This document shows positions 35,752 to 44,188 of a stretch of DNA of 64,000 nucleotides, piece after piece. This stretch comes from Steroidobacter agaridevorans. Its GTDB lineage: Bacteria; Pseudomonadota; Gammaproteobacteria; Steroidobacterales; Steroidobacteraceae. Below the pieces are notes generated by a model, which worked only from the letters and a program-made list of their open reading frames with translations, had not been told where the DNA came from and made no database searches. Positions within the stretch are counted from its first letter, which is position 1, and every line of letters starts with the position of its first letter. The position numbers were made by a program, and so were the translations under genes. The stretch lies in contig NZ_BLJO01000006.1 in NCBI RefSeq assembly GCF_009932555.1, positions 343,648-407,647 on the forward strand. Reading direction: 5' to 3'.

Positions 35752-36887
35752 GGCCGGAGCGGCATCAGGTTCGACGACCCTTCCACGAAATACGTGCCGT
35801 TGCTGTTTGGGTCGGTCTTGCGTTGAGCGCGCATCAGGCGGTACTGCGCTTCCTGCATTTTCAACTGAGCTTCCTGCTGCTGCTCGATCGCCTCGCGCTG
35901 CTCGAACGACAGATAGGGGGACAGCGCGTCGAGCGTGCGTTGATTGCGCTTGCGTTGCGCTTCGATGTGACGCTCCATGGTGCTGTCATCGAAGTTGTTG
36001 CTGGTCACTACGCGCGCCGCCAGCGCGGGGGCGGCGCCGCGACTCACGGCTGCCGCATATTCAGGCGCCTCGGCCGTAAGCGCCTGCGTCTGTGCCTGCG
36101 CCAGTGCCTTGAGCATGGGCTTGCTCAACTCTTCATTGAGCGGCATCCCGCTCGACGCCAGCGTGCTGCGCAAGTTCTCCAGCTCGAAACGCACGCCCAT
36201 GGTGGATTGATATTCCTTCCACGCCTGCAGTTTGTCCTGACCGAAGCGCGCCGCCATCTCTGCTTCGCTCTTGCGCTGATTTTCCGCAGCCTGCGTCGCG
36301 ATCTTGCGCTGGCGCTCCTGCATCGCCGCCTGATCGGTGGGATCGACACCTTCCATGTCCCACATCGGCTGCATCTGCTCGTTCGACCGCATCTGCTGAT
36401 CGGCGAGCAGGTCGAAGAACTCCTCGGCCTGTTGAGAATCCAGACCCAGCTCTTGAATCACGCCTGGATACTGGCGAGCGAAGTTGCCTCGCGTCTGTAC
36501 ACGCATGGCCTCGCGATACTCGGGATCCTGCATCAACTGCCGCTGACGCTCGCGATGCTCGCGATAAATGCGCATGCGGTCCTCGCGATTGGGCGGACTC
36601 GAGGGCATCAACTGACCGTTCGCGGTGACGACGCCGACCTTCTTCGGGGGTTCTTTGGGCGGCGTGCCGATGACTTCGCTCGGCTGCGGAGCGATGACTT
36701 CGGGCGGTGGAGTGTTTTCGCGCGGGAGCGGCGCAGGCTCGCGTTGCTGCTGCTCTTGCAACGTTGCGACCTGCGCTTGCAGATCCGCGATAGTGGCCTC
36801 GCCTTCCTTCAGCTGCTTCACCAGATGCAGGCTCAACAAGCCGAGGCCCACGGATGAGGCCACCGATATCAATACGACTTTGCTCAT
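35748..36887 (-). CDS. Membrane-anchored coiled-coil protein of unknown function
   Basis: A 379-residue protein. A single N-terminal membrane segment (VVLISVASSVGLGLLSLHLV) leads into a coiled coil (about 25-50), a proline-rich linker (50-95) and a charged helical domain (100-379) rich in Gln, Arg and Glu that shows no known motif. It lies next to the DUF3014 gene, 33 bp away, on the same strand; both have one N-terminal anchor and proline-rich linkers, so they may act together at the inner membrane. Confidence 0.7.
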   Translation of the reverse strand: MSKVVLISVASSVGLGLLSLHLVKQLKEGEATIADLQAQVATLQEQQQREPAPLPRENTPPPEVIAPQPSEVIGTPPKEPPKKVGVVTANGQLMPSSPPNREDRMRIYREHRERQRQLMQDPEYREAMRVQTRGNFARQYPGVIQELGLDSQQAEEFFDLLADQQMRSNEQMQPMWDMEGVDPTDQAAMQERQRKIATQAAENQRKSEAEMAARFGQDKLQAWKEYQSTMGVRFELENLRSTLASSGMPLNEELSKPMLKALAQAQTQALTAEAPEYAAAVSRGAAPALAARVVTSNNFDDSTMERHIEAQRKRNQRTLDALSPYLSFEQREAIEQQQEAQLKMQEAQYRLMRAQRKTDPNSNGTYFVEGSSNLMPLRP

Positions 36888-36920
36888 GACGACACTCCTG
36901 TCTTCAATGACGCTCGCCGA

Positions 36921-37724
36921 TCAATTCGCCGCGGCCTCCTGCTTGGCAATCGCCTGGCGCAACTCGCGCAGCTTTTCCTTCACTATGGCCGCATTGGCGC
37001 TGCCCATGCGTATCAGCAATTTCTGTCCGGAGGAAAGCTCTTCGAGCTGCGCATCGGCGAACACGAAATTGACGCTCGGCCGCTTCAGCTTGATTGGGCC
37101 CGGCACATCCGGCGTCGCCAGCAGATGATCGATCACCTCGACCAGCCGATCGTTGAAATAGCCGTCGGGATAGCCGAGCGACACATACGCTTCCTGGAAC
37201 AGCGGGTAGTACTGTTTGTACAGCGTCGCGATCTGCGCCGTGTCGGTGTTCATCAGGATCTTGATCACCGGCTCGTAGCGCGCGTAGTTGCCTGGACCGA
37301 GCGTGAGCTCCTCGCCCTCGCCCGTGGCGATCAACTCGCCGCCAATGGGCTTCACCGGCCACATCTGCACCGCCGTCTTCTTGCGAGGCATGTTGTCGAT
37401 GGTCACGACCGTGTGCCGGATGATGTTCTTCGGCACCAGGAATGGATCGAGCGTGCGACCGAACACACCGCCTAACGATTCTTGCAACGAAGGATCGCTG
37501 TCAGCGAGCGGCGGGAGCGGTTTCGGCGGCGGCGTTTCCCCCAGTGGATTGCGCACCGGGGGCTCCGTCGACGCCGGCGGGGCCTCGGGCACGCTCACCG
37601 CGGGCGTCTGCTTGGCCTGCTCAGCCTGCCGATGCGAACGCCCGTAGTACAACGCTGCCCCGATGGCCACCGCGACCACGGCGGGAATCGCCCAGTACAA
37701 CCATTTCTTTTGTTCGTCTTCCAC
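36921..37724 (-). CDS. DUF3014-family membrane-anchored protein
   Basis: A 267-residue protein with one N-terminal membrane helix (WLYWAIPAVVAVAIGAALYY), a proline-rich spacer, and a C-terminal domain matching the DUF3014 profile by eye (LADSDPSLQESLGGVFGRTL, RHTVVTIDNMPRKK, FQEAYVSLGYPDGYFNDRL). Function is unknown for the family. It precedes the coiled-coil gene and probably shares its transcript. Confidence 0.78.
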   Translation of the reverse strand: MEDEQKKWLYWAIPAVVAVAIGAALYYGRSHRQAEQAKQTPAVSVPEAPPASTEPPVRNPLGETPPPKPLPPLADSDPSLQESLGGVFGRTLDPFLVPKNIIRHTVVTIDNMPRKKTAVQMWPVKPIGGELIATGEGEELTLGPGNYARYEPVIKILMNTDTAQIATLYKQYYPLFQEAYVSLGYPDGYFNDRLVEVIDHLLATPDVPGPIKLKRPSVNFVFADAQLEELSSGQKLLIRMGSANAAIVKEKLRELRQAIAKQEAAAN

Positions 37725-37771
37725 GAGTGGCTCCTCGCCGCCGTCACCGTTGAGTCAGTTCGCTGACTGCG

Positions 37772-38581
37772 TCATTGCGGCTTCTGAAACTTCAGCAGAA
37801 AGTTGTCGGCCTCGCCGATCGCCTGGTACTTGGCGCGATCGGTATCGCCCAGGGCCAGCGTCGGCGGCAGGGTCCACACGCCCTTCGGATGGTCCTTCGT
37901 GTCCTTGGGATTGTTCAGCAGGTCGGATTTGCCGGCCAGCTTGAAGCCCGCCTTCTCGGCGAGCGCGATCGTGTAGTCCTCGCGCACATACCCGTTGGCG
38001 GCCTTCGGATCCTGCGGCTTGTCCGTGGCCGCGCGATGCTCCTCGACGACCAGGATGCCGCCCGGCTTGAGCGTCTTGTAGAACGACGCGAACGCCTGCT
38101 CGGCCGTGCCCTGGCCCATCCAGTTATGCACGTTGCGGGCAGTGAACACCACGTCGGCCGAACCCGCCGGCGCGGGCTCGAACTTACCGCCGCCGAAATC
38201 GCCGATCTTCACGTTGCCGTAGCGCGCCTTGTCGCTGTCGAGCTTTTTCTGCCACGTATCGGCAGAGGCCGCGGCCCGCTCGCTGGCGGCACGCGGCGTG
38301 ATGGCCGTGTAATAAGTGCCCTTGTCATGCAGGTACGGCGCCAGGATCTCGGTCCAATAGCCGCCGCCCGGGGAAACTTCGACCACTGTCATGGTGGGCT
38401 TCACGCCGATGAACTCGAGCACTTGTTCCGGTTTGCGAGCCTGATCGCGCGCCACGAAATTCGGCGAACGGTGCTCGGACGCGACTGCCTTGGCCAGAGC
38501 CTCATCCTTGGCGAAGGCTCCCGTCAGCGGCAGCGCGCAGGCAACGGCGGCGACGGTGGCGAGTAACGGCGATGAACGCAT
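37772..38581 (-). CDS. Class I methyltransferase-like protein with signal peptide
   Basis: A 269-residue protein with an N-terminal signal peptide (LATVAAVACALPLTGAFA) followed by a SAM-methyltransferase-like fold: motif I VVEVSPGGGYWTEILAPYL and the later motif GGILVVEEHRA. This resembles the predicted methyltransferases grouped as COG4798, which also carry signal peptides. Export is odd for a SAM-dependent enzyme since SAM is cytoplasmic. It is divergent from the TAP-like peptidase. Confidence 0.82.
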   Translation of the reverse strand: MRSSPLLATVAAVACALPLTGAFAKDEALAKAVASEHRSPNFVARDQARKPEQVLEFIGVKPTMTVVEVSPGGGYWTEILAPYLHDKGTYYTAITPRAASERAAASADTWQKKLDSDKARYGNVKIGDFGGGKFEPAPAGSADVVFTARNVHNWMGQGTAEQAFASFYKTLKPGGILVVEEHRAATDKPQDPKAANGYVREDYTIALAEKAGFKLAGKSDLLNNPKDTKDHPKGVWTLPPTLALGDTDRAKYQAIGEADNFLLKFQKPQ

Positions 38582-38719
38582 GACGTAACTCCAGGGGGTC
38601 GTTGGGATAGTTGTTGGATTGCGAATGTAACAGACCGCCAGGGGCGCACACAGGTTCCCGGGCTTGGGCAGGGAGCCCTGATACCATTGCCGCCCGTGAT
38701 CGTTCACCCCGGGAAATCG

Positions 38720-40201
38720 ATGTCGGCGATTCATAAGAGCTTGCGCAGTCTGGCGGCATTGGGCCTGGCTTCATGGATCTTTTGCAGCGCATTCCAGGCT
38801 CACGCCGCGGGCTTGAAGCTCGAAGATTGCCGGCTGCAGAGTGAGATCGCCGGCGGCGGCGTGGCAGCTCGGTGTGGGTGGCTGTCGGTGCCGGAGAATC
38901 GCGAGCAGCCGTCGGGCAAGCAGATCCGGCTGCATGTCGCGGTCGTTCGCTCGCTGCGTACCGAGGCCGCGGGCGATCCGCTGTTCGTGCTGAGCGGCGG
39001 GCCCGGCCAAGCCGCGAGCGACTTCTATATCTCCATCGCTCCGGCGCTGGCGCGAATCCGGCGCGATCGGGACATCGTGATCGTCGATCAGCGCGGCACC
39101 GGACGATCGAATCGTCTCGACTGCGCGTTTCCCGACGAGAGCGATATCAGCTTCAGCGATCCGCAGCAGCTGCGCGAGCTGACGCGTTCGTGTCTCGCGA
39201 AGTTGCCGGGCGATCCCCGCTACTACACGACCAGCGTCGCTGTGCGCGATCTCGACGATGTTCGCGCGGCGCTCGGTTATCAAAGGCTCGATTTGTATGG
39301 CGTGTCGTACGGCACGCGAGTGGCGCAACACTACATGCGGCGTTATCCGCAACGGGTGCGCGTGGCCATTCTCGATGGCGTCGTGCCGCCGCAGTTGCCG
39401 CTGGGACCGGATGTCGCACTCGATGCGCAAGCTGCCATCGACAAAGCCTTCGCCCGCTGCGATTCGAACGCGGCCTGCAAGCGTACCTTTCCAAACATCG
39501 CGGGCACCTTCGCGACGCTGCGCAATCGCGTGCTCGAGAAGCCGGTTTCACTCTCCATTCCGGATCCCCTGAGCGCTGAGCCGACGAACACGCAGCTTGG
39601 GGCGTCTGAGCTGAGCGCCGCCGTTCGACTGCTGAGCTATTCCGACGAGACGCTGTCGACGCTGCCGCTGCTCATTCACGAGGCCGAGACCGGGCAACCG
39701 GAAGGCTTGGCTGCGCAGTACCTGATGATCAAGCGAAGCCTGGACACGCAAATCGCCAACGGCATGCACTTCGCCGTGGTCTGCAGCGAGGACGCGCCGC
39801 GCTGGCATGAACATCCTGTTTCGGATGCCGATCTCGCCAAAACCTATATCGGCGAAACGTTCATGCAAGCAATGCGGACTATTTGCGAACAATGGCCGCG
39901 CGGCCCGGTCGATGAAGCATTCAGCAGTCCCTTGCAGAGCGCGATTCCGACGCTGGTGCTTTCCGGCGGCAACGATCCCGTGACTCCGGCGCGCTATGGC
40001 GAGCAAGTCGTGGCGGGATTGAAGAATGCCCGGCATCTGGTGCTCGATGGCCAGGGTCATGGACAGATCGCGGTCGGCTGCATGCCGCGCGTGGTCTCTG
40101 AATTCATCGCCACTGGCAATGCGCAATCGCTGGACGCCGATTGCTTGAAGAACGTCGCCCCCGCTCCCTTCCTGCTGTCACGCTCGGCGCCCGCTCCATG
40201 A
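38720..40201 (+). CDS. Exported TAP-like serine peptidase/esterase (alpha/beta hydrolase)
   Basis: A 493-residue hydrolase with a signal peptide (LASWIFCSAFQAHAA). Motifs LSGGPGQAASD, VDQRGTGRSNRL, the elbow DLYGVSYGTRVAQHYM (Ser) and a late pair GGNDPVTPARYG (Asp) and GQGHGQ (His) place it with tripeptidyl aminopeptidase-like and prolyl iminopeptidase-like proteins. ATG 38720 is used; the frame also extends upstream to 38687. Its ATGA stop overlaps the ABC gene start. Confidence 0.87.
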   Translation: MSAIHKSLRSLAALGLASWIFCSAFQAHAAGLKLEDCRLQSEIAGGGVAARCGWLSVPENREQPSGKQIRLHVAVVRSLRTEAAGDPLFVLSGGPGQAASDFYISIAPALARIRRDRDIVIVDQRGTGRSNRLDCAFPDESDISFSDPQQLRELTRSCLAKLPGDPRYYTTSVAVRDLDDVRAALGYQRLDLYGVSYGTRVAQHYMRRYPQRVRVAILDGVVPPQLPLGPDVALDAQAAIDKAFARCDSNAACKRTFPNIAGTFATLRNRVLEKPVSLSIPDPLSAEPTNTQLGASELSAAVRLLSYSDETLSTLPLLIHEAETGQPEGLAAQYLMIKRSLDTQIANGMHFAVVCSEDAPRWHEHPVSDADLAKTYIGETFMQAMRTICEQWPRGPVDEAFSSPLQSAIPTLVLSGGNDPVTPARYGEQVVAGLKNARHLVLDGQGHGQIAVGCMPRVVSEFIATGNAQSLDADCLKNVAPAPFLLSRSAPAP

Positions 40202-40926
40202 TTCAAGTCGACGGATTGAAAAAGCGCTTCGGCGCGGTGCAGGCGTTGCAGGATGTTTCGTTTTCGGCCGGCGACGGCAAGATCACCGGCTTGCTCGGTC
40301 ACAACGGCGCCGGCAAGTCCACCACCCTGCGCATCCTGAGCACGGTCATTCGCGCCAACGAAGGCCGCGCGTTGATCGATGGGCACGATTGCAGCACTGA
40401 TCCTTTGGCGGTGCGCCGCTCGCTCGGCGTGCTGCCCCACGCGAGCGGGCTGTATGCACATCTCAGCGGCCGGGAAAACATTCGTTACTACGGCGAGCTG
40501 CACGGATTGCGCGGCGCCGAACTGAATCGCTCTATCGACCGACTGGTCGAGCGCCTTGCCTTGGGTGCGGTCGCCGAACGGCGCGCCAAAGGTTACTCGC
40601 AAGGCGAGCGGCTCAAAGTCGGGCTGGCGCGTGCACTGATTCATCGACCGCAGACCATCATTCTCGATGAGCCGACCAACGGCCTCGACGTCAATGCCGT
40701 GCGCATGTTGCGTGAGCTGATTCGGGAGCTGCGCGACTCGGGGCGGTGTGTGCTGTTCTCCAGTCACGTCATGCAGGAAGTCGCTGCCCTGTGCGACGAC
40801 ATCGTGATCATCTCGCACGGCCGCGTGGTCGTGCGCGGTACGCCGGCGGAAATTCTCAAAGCGACCGGTGCTCCGGATCTGGAAGAAGCGTTCGTGCGCG
40901 CTGCCGATCAAGGCGAGGTGGCGTGA
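40198..40926 (+). CDS. natA: ABC transporter ATP-binding protein, NatA-like
   Basis: A 242-residue ATPase with Walker A GHNGAGKSTT, the signature YSQGERLKVGLARALI, Walker B TIILDEPTNGLD and an H-loop SSHVMQE. It matches NatA of the ABC-2 exporter NatAB, which exports sodium or other cargo. The start ATG 40198 overlaps the peptidase stop and its own TGA overlaps the permease ATG as TGATG, so all three genes are translationally coupled. Confidence 0.88.
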   Translation: MIQVDGLKKRFGAVQALQDVSFSAGDGKITGLLGHNGAGKSTTLRILSTVIRANEGRALIDGHDCSTDPLAVRRSLGVLPHASGLYAHLSGRENIRYYGELHGLRGAELNRSIDRLVERLALGAVAERRAKGYSQGERLKVGLARALIHRPQTIILDEPTNGLDVNAVRMLRELIRELRDSGRCVLFSSHVMQEVAALCDDIVIISHGRVVVRGTPAEILKATGAPDLEEAFVRAADQGEVA

Positions 40927-42104
40927 TGGGCGCGATGTGGACTGTTTTCCGCAAGGAAGTGCTGGAGAACCTGCGCGACCGTCGCGTGATCGTATCGGCC
41001 TTCTTCTTTGGCGTGCTGCTCGCACCGGTGATCTTCGGCCTGACGACGACGATGGTGTCGAAACGCGCTGTCGCGAATCAGGACAAGCCGCTAAACCTGC
41101 CTATTGCCGGCGCGACGTACGCGCCCAATCTCGTGCAGTTCCTGCGCGAGAACGGCGTGAAGGTCGAGGATGTGGAGCTCACGAGCGACCAGGCGATGGA
41201 CGCCGTGCGCTCGGGACAGCAGGACATGGTGCTGCTCATCGCCGAGGACTACGGCAAGGCGTTGCAGGCTGGAGAGTCGGCGCCGTTGTCGTTAGTCGTC
41301 GATACCTCCAACAGCAATACGTCGCCGAGTGCGGATCGCGCACGGCAGTTGCTCAGTGCGTATGGGCATCAGCTGGCGGTGTTGAGATTGATGGTTCGGG
41401 GCATCAATCCGACCGTGATCGAGCCGGTTGGTGTTCACACGCTGGACGTAGCTACGCCGGCGGGGCGGTCGCTGCTGATCCTCGGCATGATGACTTACTT
41501 CTGTTTCATGTCGATGCTGGTGGGCGGCTTCTACCTCGCGATCGACACCACCGCAGGCGAACGCGAGCGCGGCTCGCTCGAGCCGCTGCTGACTCTGCCG
41601 GTGAGTCGTTCGCAGTTGATCGTGGGCAAGATGCTGGCGACGTCGGCGTTCATGTCGGTCTCGCTGTTGCTGACGCTCGCGACGTTTGGCGTCGTGCTCA
41701 CGTTCATTCCGCTGGAAGCGCTGGGGATGTCGGCCAACTTCGGGCCGCGCGTGATCCTGGCCATCTTCGCGATCATGATCACGTTCGTGCCGATGGGCGC
41801 AGGCCTGATGACCGTCGTCGCCTCGTTCACCCGAAGCAATCGCGAGGCGCAGTCATGGTTGTCGGTGGTGATGATGTTCCCGATCGCGCCCATCATGTTC
41901 GCGGTCGTGACCGGCACGAAGCCCAGCGCGGGCTTGATGGCGGTGCCGAGTTTGAATCAGCACCTGATTGCGACCAGCCTGATGCGCGGAGATTCGATCC
42001 CGGCGCTGCATGTTTTGATCTGCGCCGGGACGACGCTGGCGCTGGGGGCGTTGCTGGTCGGTGTCGCGATCAGGCTCTATCAGCGGGAGGCGATTCTGGG
42101 ATGA
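40926..42104 (+). CDS. natB: ABC-2 transporter permease, NatB-like
   Basis: A 392-residue permease with an N-terminal membrane helix (VIVSAFFFGVLLAPVIF), a large periplasmic domain (KPLNLPIAGATYAPNLV), and C-terminal membrane helices with the ABC-2 motif ERERGSLEPLLTLPVSRSQL. Expected to work with the NatA-like ATPase. The substrate is unknown; sodium export is a guess from the family name. The coupled peptidase gene suggests processing or export of a peptide. Confidence 0.85.
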   Translation: MGAMWTVFRKEVLENLRDRRVIVSAFFFGVLLAPVIFGLTTTMVSKRAVANQDKPLNLPIAGATYAPNLVQFLRENGVKVEDVELTSDQAMDAVRSGQQDMVLLIAEDYGKALQAGESAPLSLVVDTSNSNTSPSADRARQLLSAYGHQLAVLRLMVRGINPTVIEPVGVHTLDVATPAGRSLLILGMMTYFCFMSMLVGGFYLAIDTTAGERERGSLEPLLTLPVSRSQLIVGKMLATSAFMSVSLLLTLATFGVVLTFIPLEALGMSANFGPRVILAIFAIMITFVPMGAGLMTVVASFTRSNREAQSWLSVVMMFPIAPIMFAVVTGTKPSAGLMAVPSLNQHLIATSLMRGDSIPALHVLICAGTTLALGALLVGVAIRLYQREAILG

Positions 42105-42122
42105 GCGCACATCATCGCAAAC

Positions 42123-42485
42123 TCACGCTGGCGTCTGCTGGTGCACCACCAACTGCCACGTTCGATCGTGCACATAAGTGCTGCTGATCAGTGCGACATA
42201 CGGCTCGCTGCCCTTTCGCTGCGCCTTTGCTGTGTACACAAGCGCCGCCGCGTTGCTTGCAAGTGGAATTACAGTCGGGTTTTCGATCTGAAATGAATCC
42301 CAGGGCTGCGTACCGAGAGATTCAAGAATGCGCTCGCGCCCAGCGATACGCATGCCGCCGGGAAACAACATGACCGCATCCTCGCGCAGAACGGACGCAT
42401 AGAACTTTTTGCCGGCATCGCCTGCCGTCGAGAGCGCGCGCCATCCCTGTTCCTCGAGGTCGATCAGTTCGTGCATATCATTCAC
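42123..42485 (-). CDS. SnoaL/DUF4440-like nuclear transport factor 2 fold protein
   Basis: A 120-residue protein with the NTF2-like look: LEEQGWRALSTAGDAGKKFY, EDAVMLFPGGMRIAG, and WDSFQIENPTVIPL. Such domains are enzymes or binding modules; none can be assigned here. The start GTG 42485 is taken because it gives a GTGA overlap with the DUF3592 stop and sits 8 bp after GGAGG; an ATG 9 bp later is the alternative. Confidence 0.75.
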   Translation of the reverse strand: MNDMHELIDLEEQGWRALSTAGDAGKKFYASVLREDAVMLFPGGMRIAGRERILESLGTQPWDSFQIENPTVIPLASNAAALVYTAKAQRKGSEPYVALISSTYVHDRTWQLVVHQQTPA

Positions 42486-43105
42486 TGGAAGTTCCTCCAA
42501 CACGGACCTTGGCGCCGAGAACGATTGCGCCAACCGTAAATCATCGCGCCAGCGGACACCAGAACAAACGACACTCCGAGGAGACCCACGAAAATTCCGT
42601 CCCAAACGAAATGTCTCTGCAGTCTGAAGTGCGACGACCCTGGCGACGTCCAGATCTTCAGCTGTTTACCGCGCAACGCTTCGAACTGAGACTTTACTCC
42701 GAGCAGAGATCCCGATGCGCCGATCCATGTCTGAACCTCACGAGGCTCGCCATCGATCTTACCGGTAAGCACGACGAGCAACGAATAGCTGACCCCGCCC
42801 TCGTGGAACGACCTTTCATGCTCGGTGTATACATCGGCGATATACATCGTCTTTCTTTCCAGCTTCCAGAACACAGCGAGCTCGTCGGCCAACGATCGGC
42901 CGCCGATCCAAAGTATCGGCAGCCCAATGAGCAAGATCAGGAAAGCGGCAATCCCTTGATATAAATCAGAGCACGGATTTGGATTCGCCACCGGCGGCGT
43001 TCCGGGGCGGCCGCGGCGGGAAGCCAGCAGGAGAATGCGAATTCCGCCCGCGACGATAGCCGCGAAACCCATCCAAATGGCAATCAACGTCCAGTTGTGT
43101 TCCAT
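42482..43105 (-). CDS. DUF3592-like membrane protein
   Basis: A 207-residue protein with membrane segments at about residues 8-28, 52-72 and near 172-190. The middle beta region (DVYTEHERSFHEGGVSYSLL and WTSPGSSHFRLQRHF) resembles DUF3592, a family of unknown role. It is coupled to the downstream NTF2-like gene by a 4-bp overlap. Confidence 0.72.
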   Translation of the reverse strand: MEHNWTLIAIWMGFAAIVAGGIRILLLASRRGRPGTPPVANPNPCSDLYQGIAAFLILLIGLPILWIGGRSLADELAVFWKLERKTMYIADVYTEHERSFHEGGVSYSLLVVLTGKIDGEPREVQTWIGASGSLLGVKSQFEALRGKQLKIWTSPGSSHFRLQRHFVWDGIFVGLLGVSFVLVSAGAMIYGWRNRSRRQGPCWRNFQ

Positions 43106-43352
43106 AGGGCCTCTCGTCCTGACATCCTTGTTCTCTCTCGGAGTTTGGCGCCTTGTAGAGCGCCTCTCAGTTATTGTCGAGGCACGGCGTCTCTGTGCGC
43201 AGGGTCTCGTATAGCTCGCGAATGACGGGATTGCAGAGACGGCTCATCGAGTCCAGCGATAAGCCCAACGAATGAGTCCCAGGTGACGTCCGCTGTAATG
43301 AGCAGGCTGAGATTTCCCGAAGCCATTGTTGTAATAGACGGCGCTGGAATAG

Positions 43353-43568
43353 TCACCGCGATGCCTGCTTCCATGCTTCGCTAGCCGCTGAAGCTTTTTT
43401 GTACAGCTCGTCGGGCCCGCGCGCCCGATACTTAGCCACCTCGCCTGCGCTCAGCTGGATCATCCAGTCATATCCCACGAAGCTATGGTTGTAGTTGCCG
43501 TCGAGGAACAATGCGCCCTCGTCTTCGAGCAAGAACCAGGTCTGCGGATCGTGATCGATGACCTTCAC
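43353..43568 (-). CDS. Small protein translationally coupled to the HigA-like antitoxin
   Basis: A 71-residue product from GTG 43568, overlapping the antitoxin stop as GTGA. Sequence: KVIDHDPQTWFLLEDEGALF followed by a Tyr/Asn-rich block and LSAGEVAKYRARGPDELYKK. No named domain known to me, but the coupling suggests a third component of the HigBA-like operon. Upstream in-frame sequence to 43658 lies in the antitoxin gene and is rejected. Confidence 0.6.
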   Translation of the reverse strand: MKVIDHDPQTWFLLEDEGALFLDGNYNHSFVGYDWMIQLSAGEVAKYRARGPDELYKKASAASEAWKQASR

Positions 43569-43837
43569 TCTACATCCAGGAGCGCGTGAGGATTCTTGGC
43601 TGCGACGAGCAGCAAGGTACGGGCGGCACCCGAGGGCGCGCGTCGCCCTTGCTCCCACTCTTGTAACGTTCGAACAGATACCCCGAGTAAGCGGGCGAAC
43701 ACCGCCTGCGACAAGCCCGTCTGCTCTCGGATACTGGACACGGAGGGTACCTTAGTTACGCGGCCGTGCTCACCGCGCTTGATCTCGCGGATTCCCTCGA
43801 GAATCTCTTTACCAATGTCTCTCTTTCGACTGGCCAT
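43565..43837 (-). CDS. HigA-like antitoxin with helix-turn-helix
   Basis: A 90-residue Xre-type DNA-binding protein: IREQTGLSQAVFARLLGVSV, RTLQEWEQGRRAPSGAART. It should neutralise the adjacent RelE/HigB toxin and repress the operon. Its ATG 43837 lies 29 bp inside the toxin frame. The toxin precedes it, as in higBA. The gene itself is intact even though the toxin has frameshifts. Confidence 0.85.
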   Translation of the reverse strand: MASRKRDIGKEILEGIREIKRGEHGRVTKVPSVSSIREQTGLSQAVFARLLGVSVRTLQEWEQGRRAPSGAARTLLLVAAKNPHALLDVE

Positions 43838-44139
43838 CTATCTCCTCCTTGATCTTCTTCAAGGTCCGGCCCGAAATGCTCTCGGCAACATTCTTGGCAT
43901 ACAGCGTGAGCAACCAGATCTCACCTGCTTCGATCTCAGGTAACAAATCACTCGAAGCCCACCGCGCTTTCCCCGCCCTGCCGCGCTCCACCGCAGTTTC
44001 CGAACACCGCCCGATTCTCGAATGATGTCACCGGCCTCCGGGTTCTCATTGAGATGATGTTGCAAGCGCGCCAGCTGATCGTCGGGAAGGTATCATCAGC
44101 AAGGCGTGAAAACAGCCTAGTCTCGATGAAGGTGAACAT
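43809..44139 (-). pseudogene. HigB/RelE-like toxin broken by two frameshifts
   Basis: A toxin of about 110 residues is spread over three frames. MFTFIETRLFSRLADDTFP starts at ATG 44139, LNENPEAGDIIRESGG and RKLRWSAAGRGKRGGLRVIC continue in a second frame, and GEIWLLTLYAKNVAESISGR to 43809 lie in a third. Joined, they form a standard PF06296-like RelE/HigB. The breaks lie near 44084-44086 (GGG on plus strand) and 43924-43925 (CC), each repaired by one extra base in the run. The gene has a good ribosome site (GGAGGGG). Confidence 0.75.
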
Positions 44140-44155
44140 CGAACCCCTCCATGGT

Positions 44156-44188
44156 ATACGTCATTGCCGTAATACGTCAGTGACGTAT
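44156..44188. promoter_or_regulatory. Candidate HigA-type operator with three ATACGTCA half-sites
   Basis: Upstream of the toxin gene are ATACGTCA (44156-44163), a second ATACGTCA (44172-44179) and its inverse TGACGTAT (44181-44188), so the last two form the perfect dyad ATACGTCA-G-TGACGTAT. This looks like cooperative binding of the antitoxin near the promoter. Confidence 0.6.

Noticed and set aside
43171-43374. Possible small gene after the third HigBA-linked gene, also with a GTGA overlap
   Set aside because: A GTG at the overlap gives about 60 residues with no domain, and another frame over the same DNA looks as protein-like. The overlap may be chance; not supported well enough to list.
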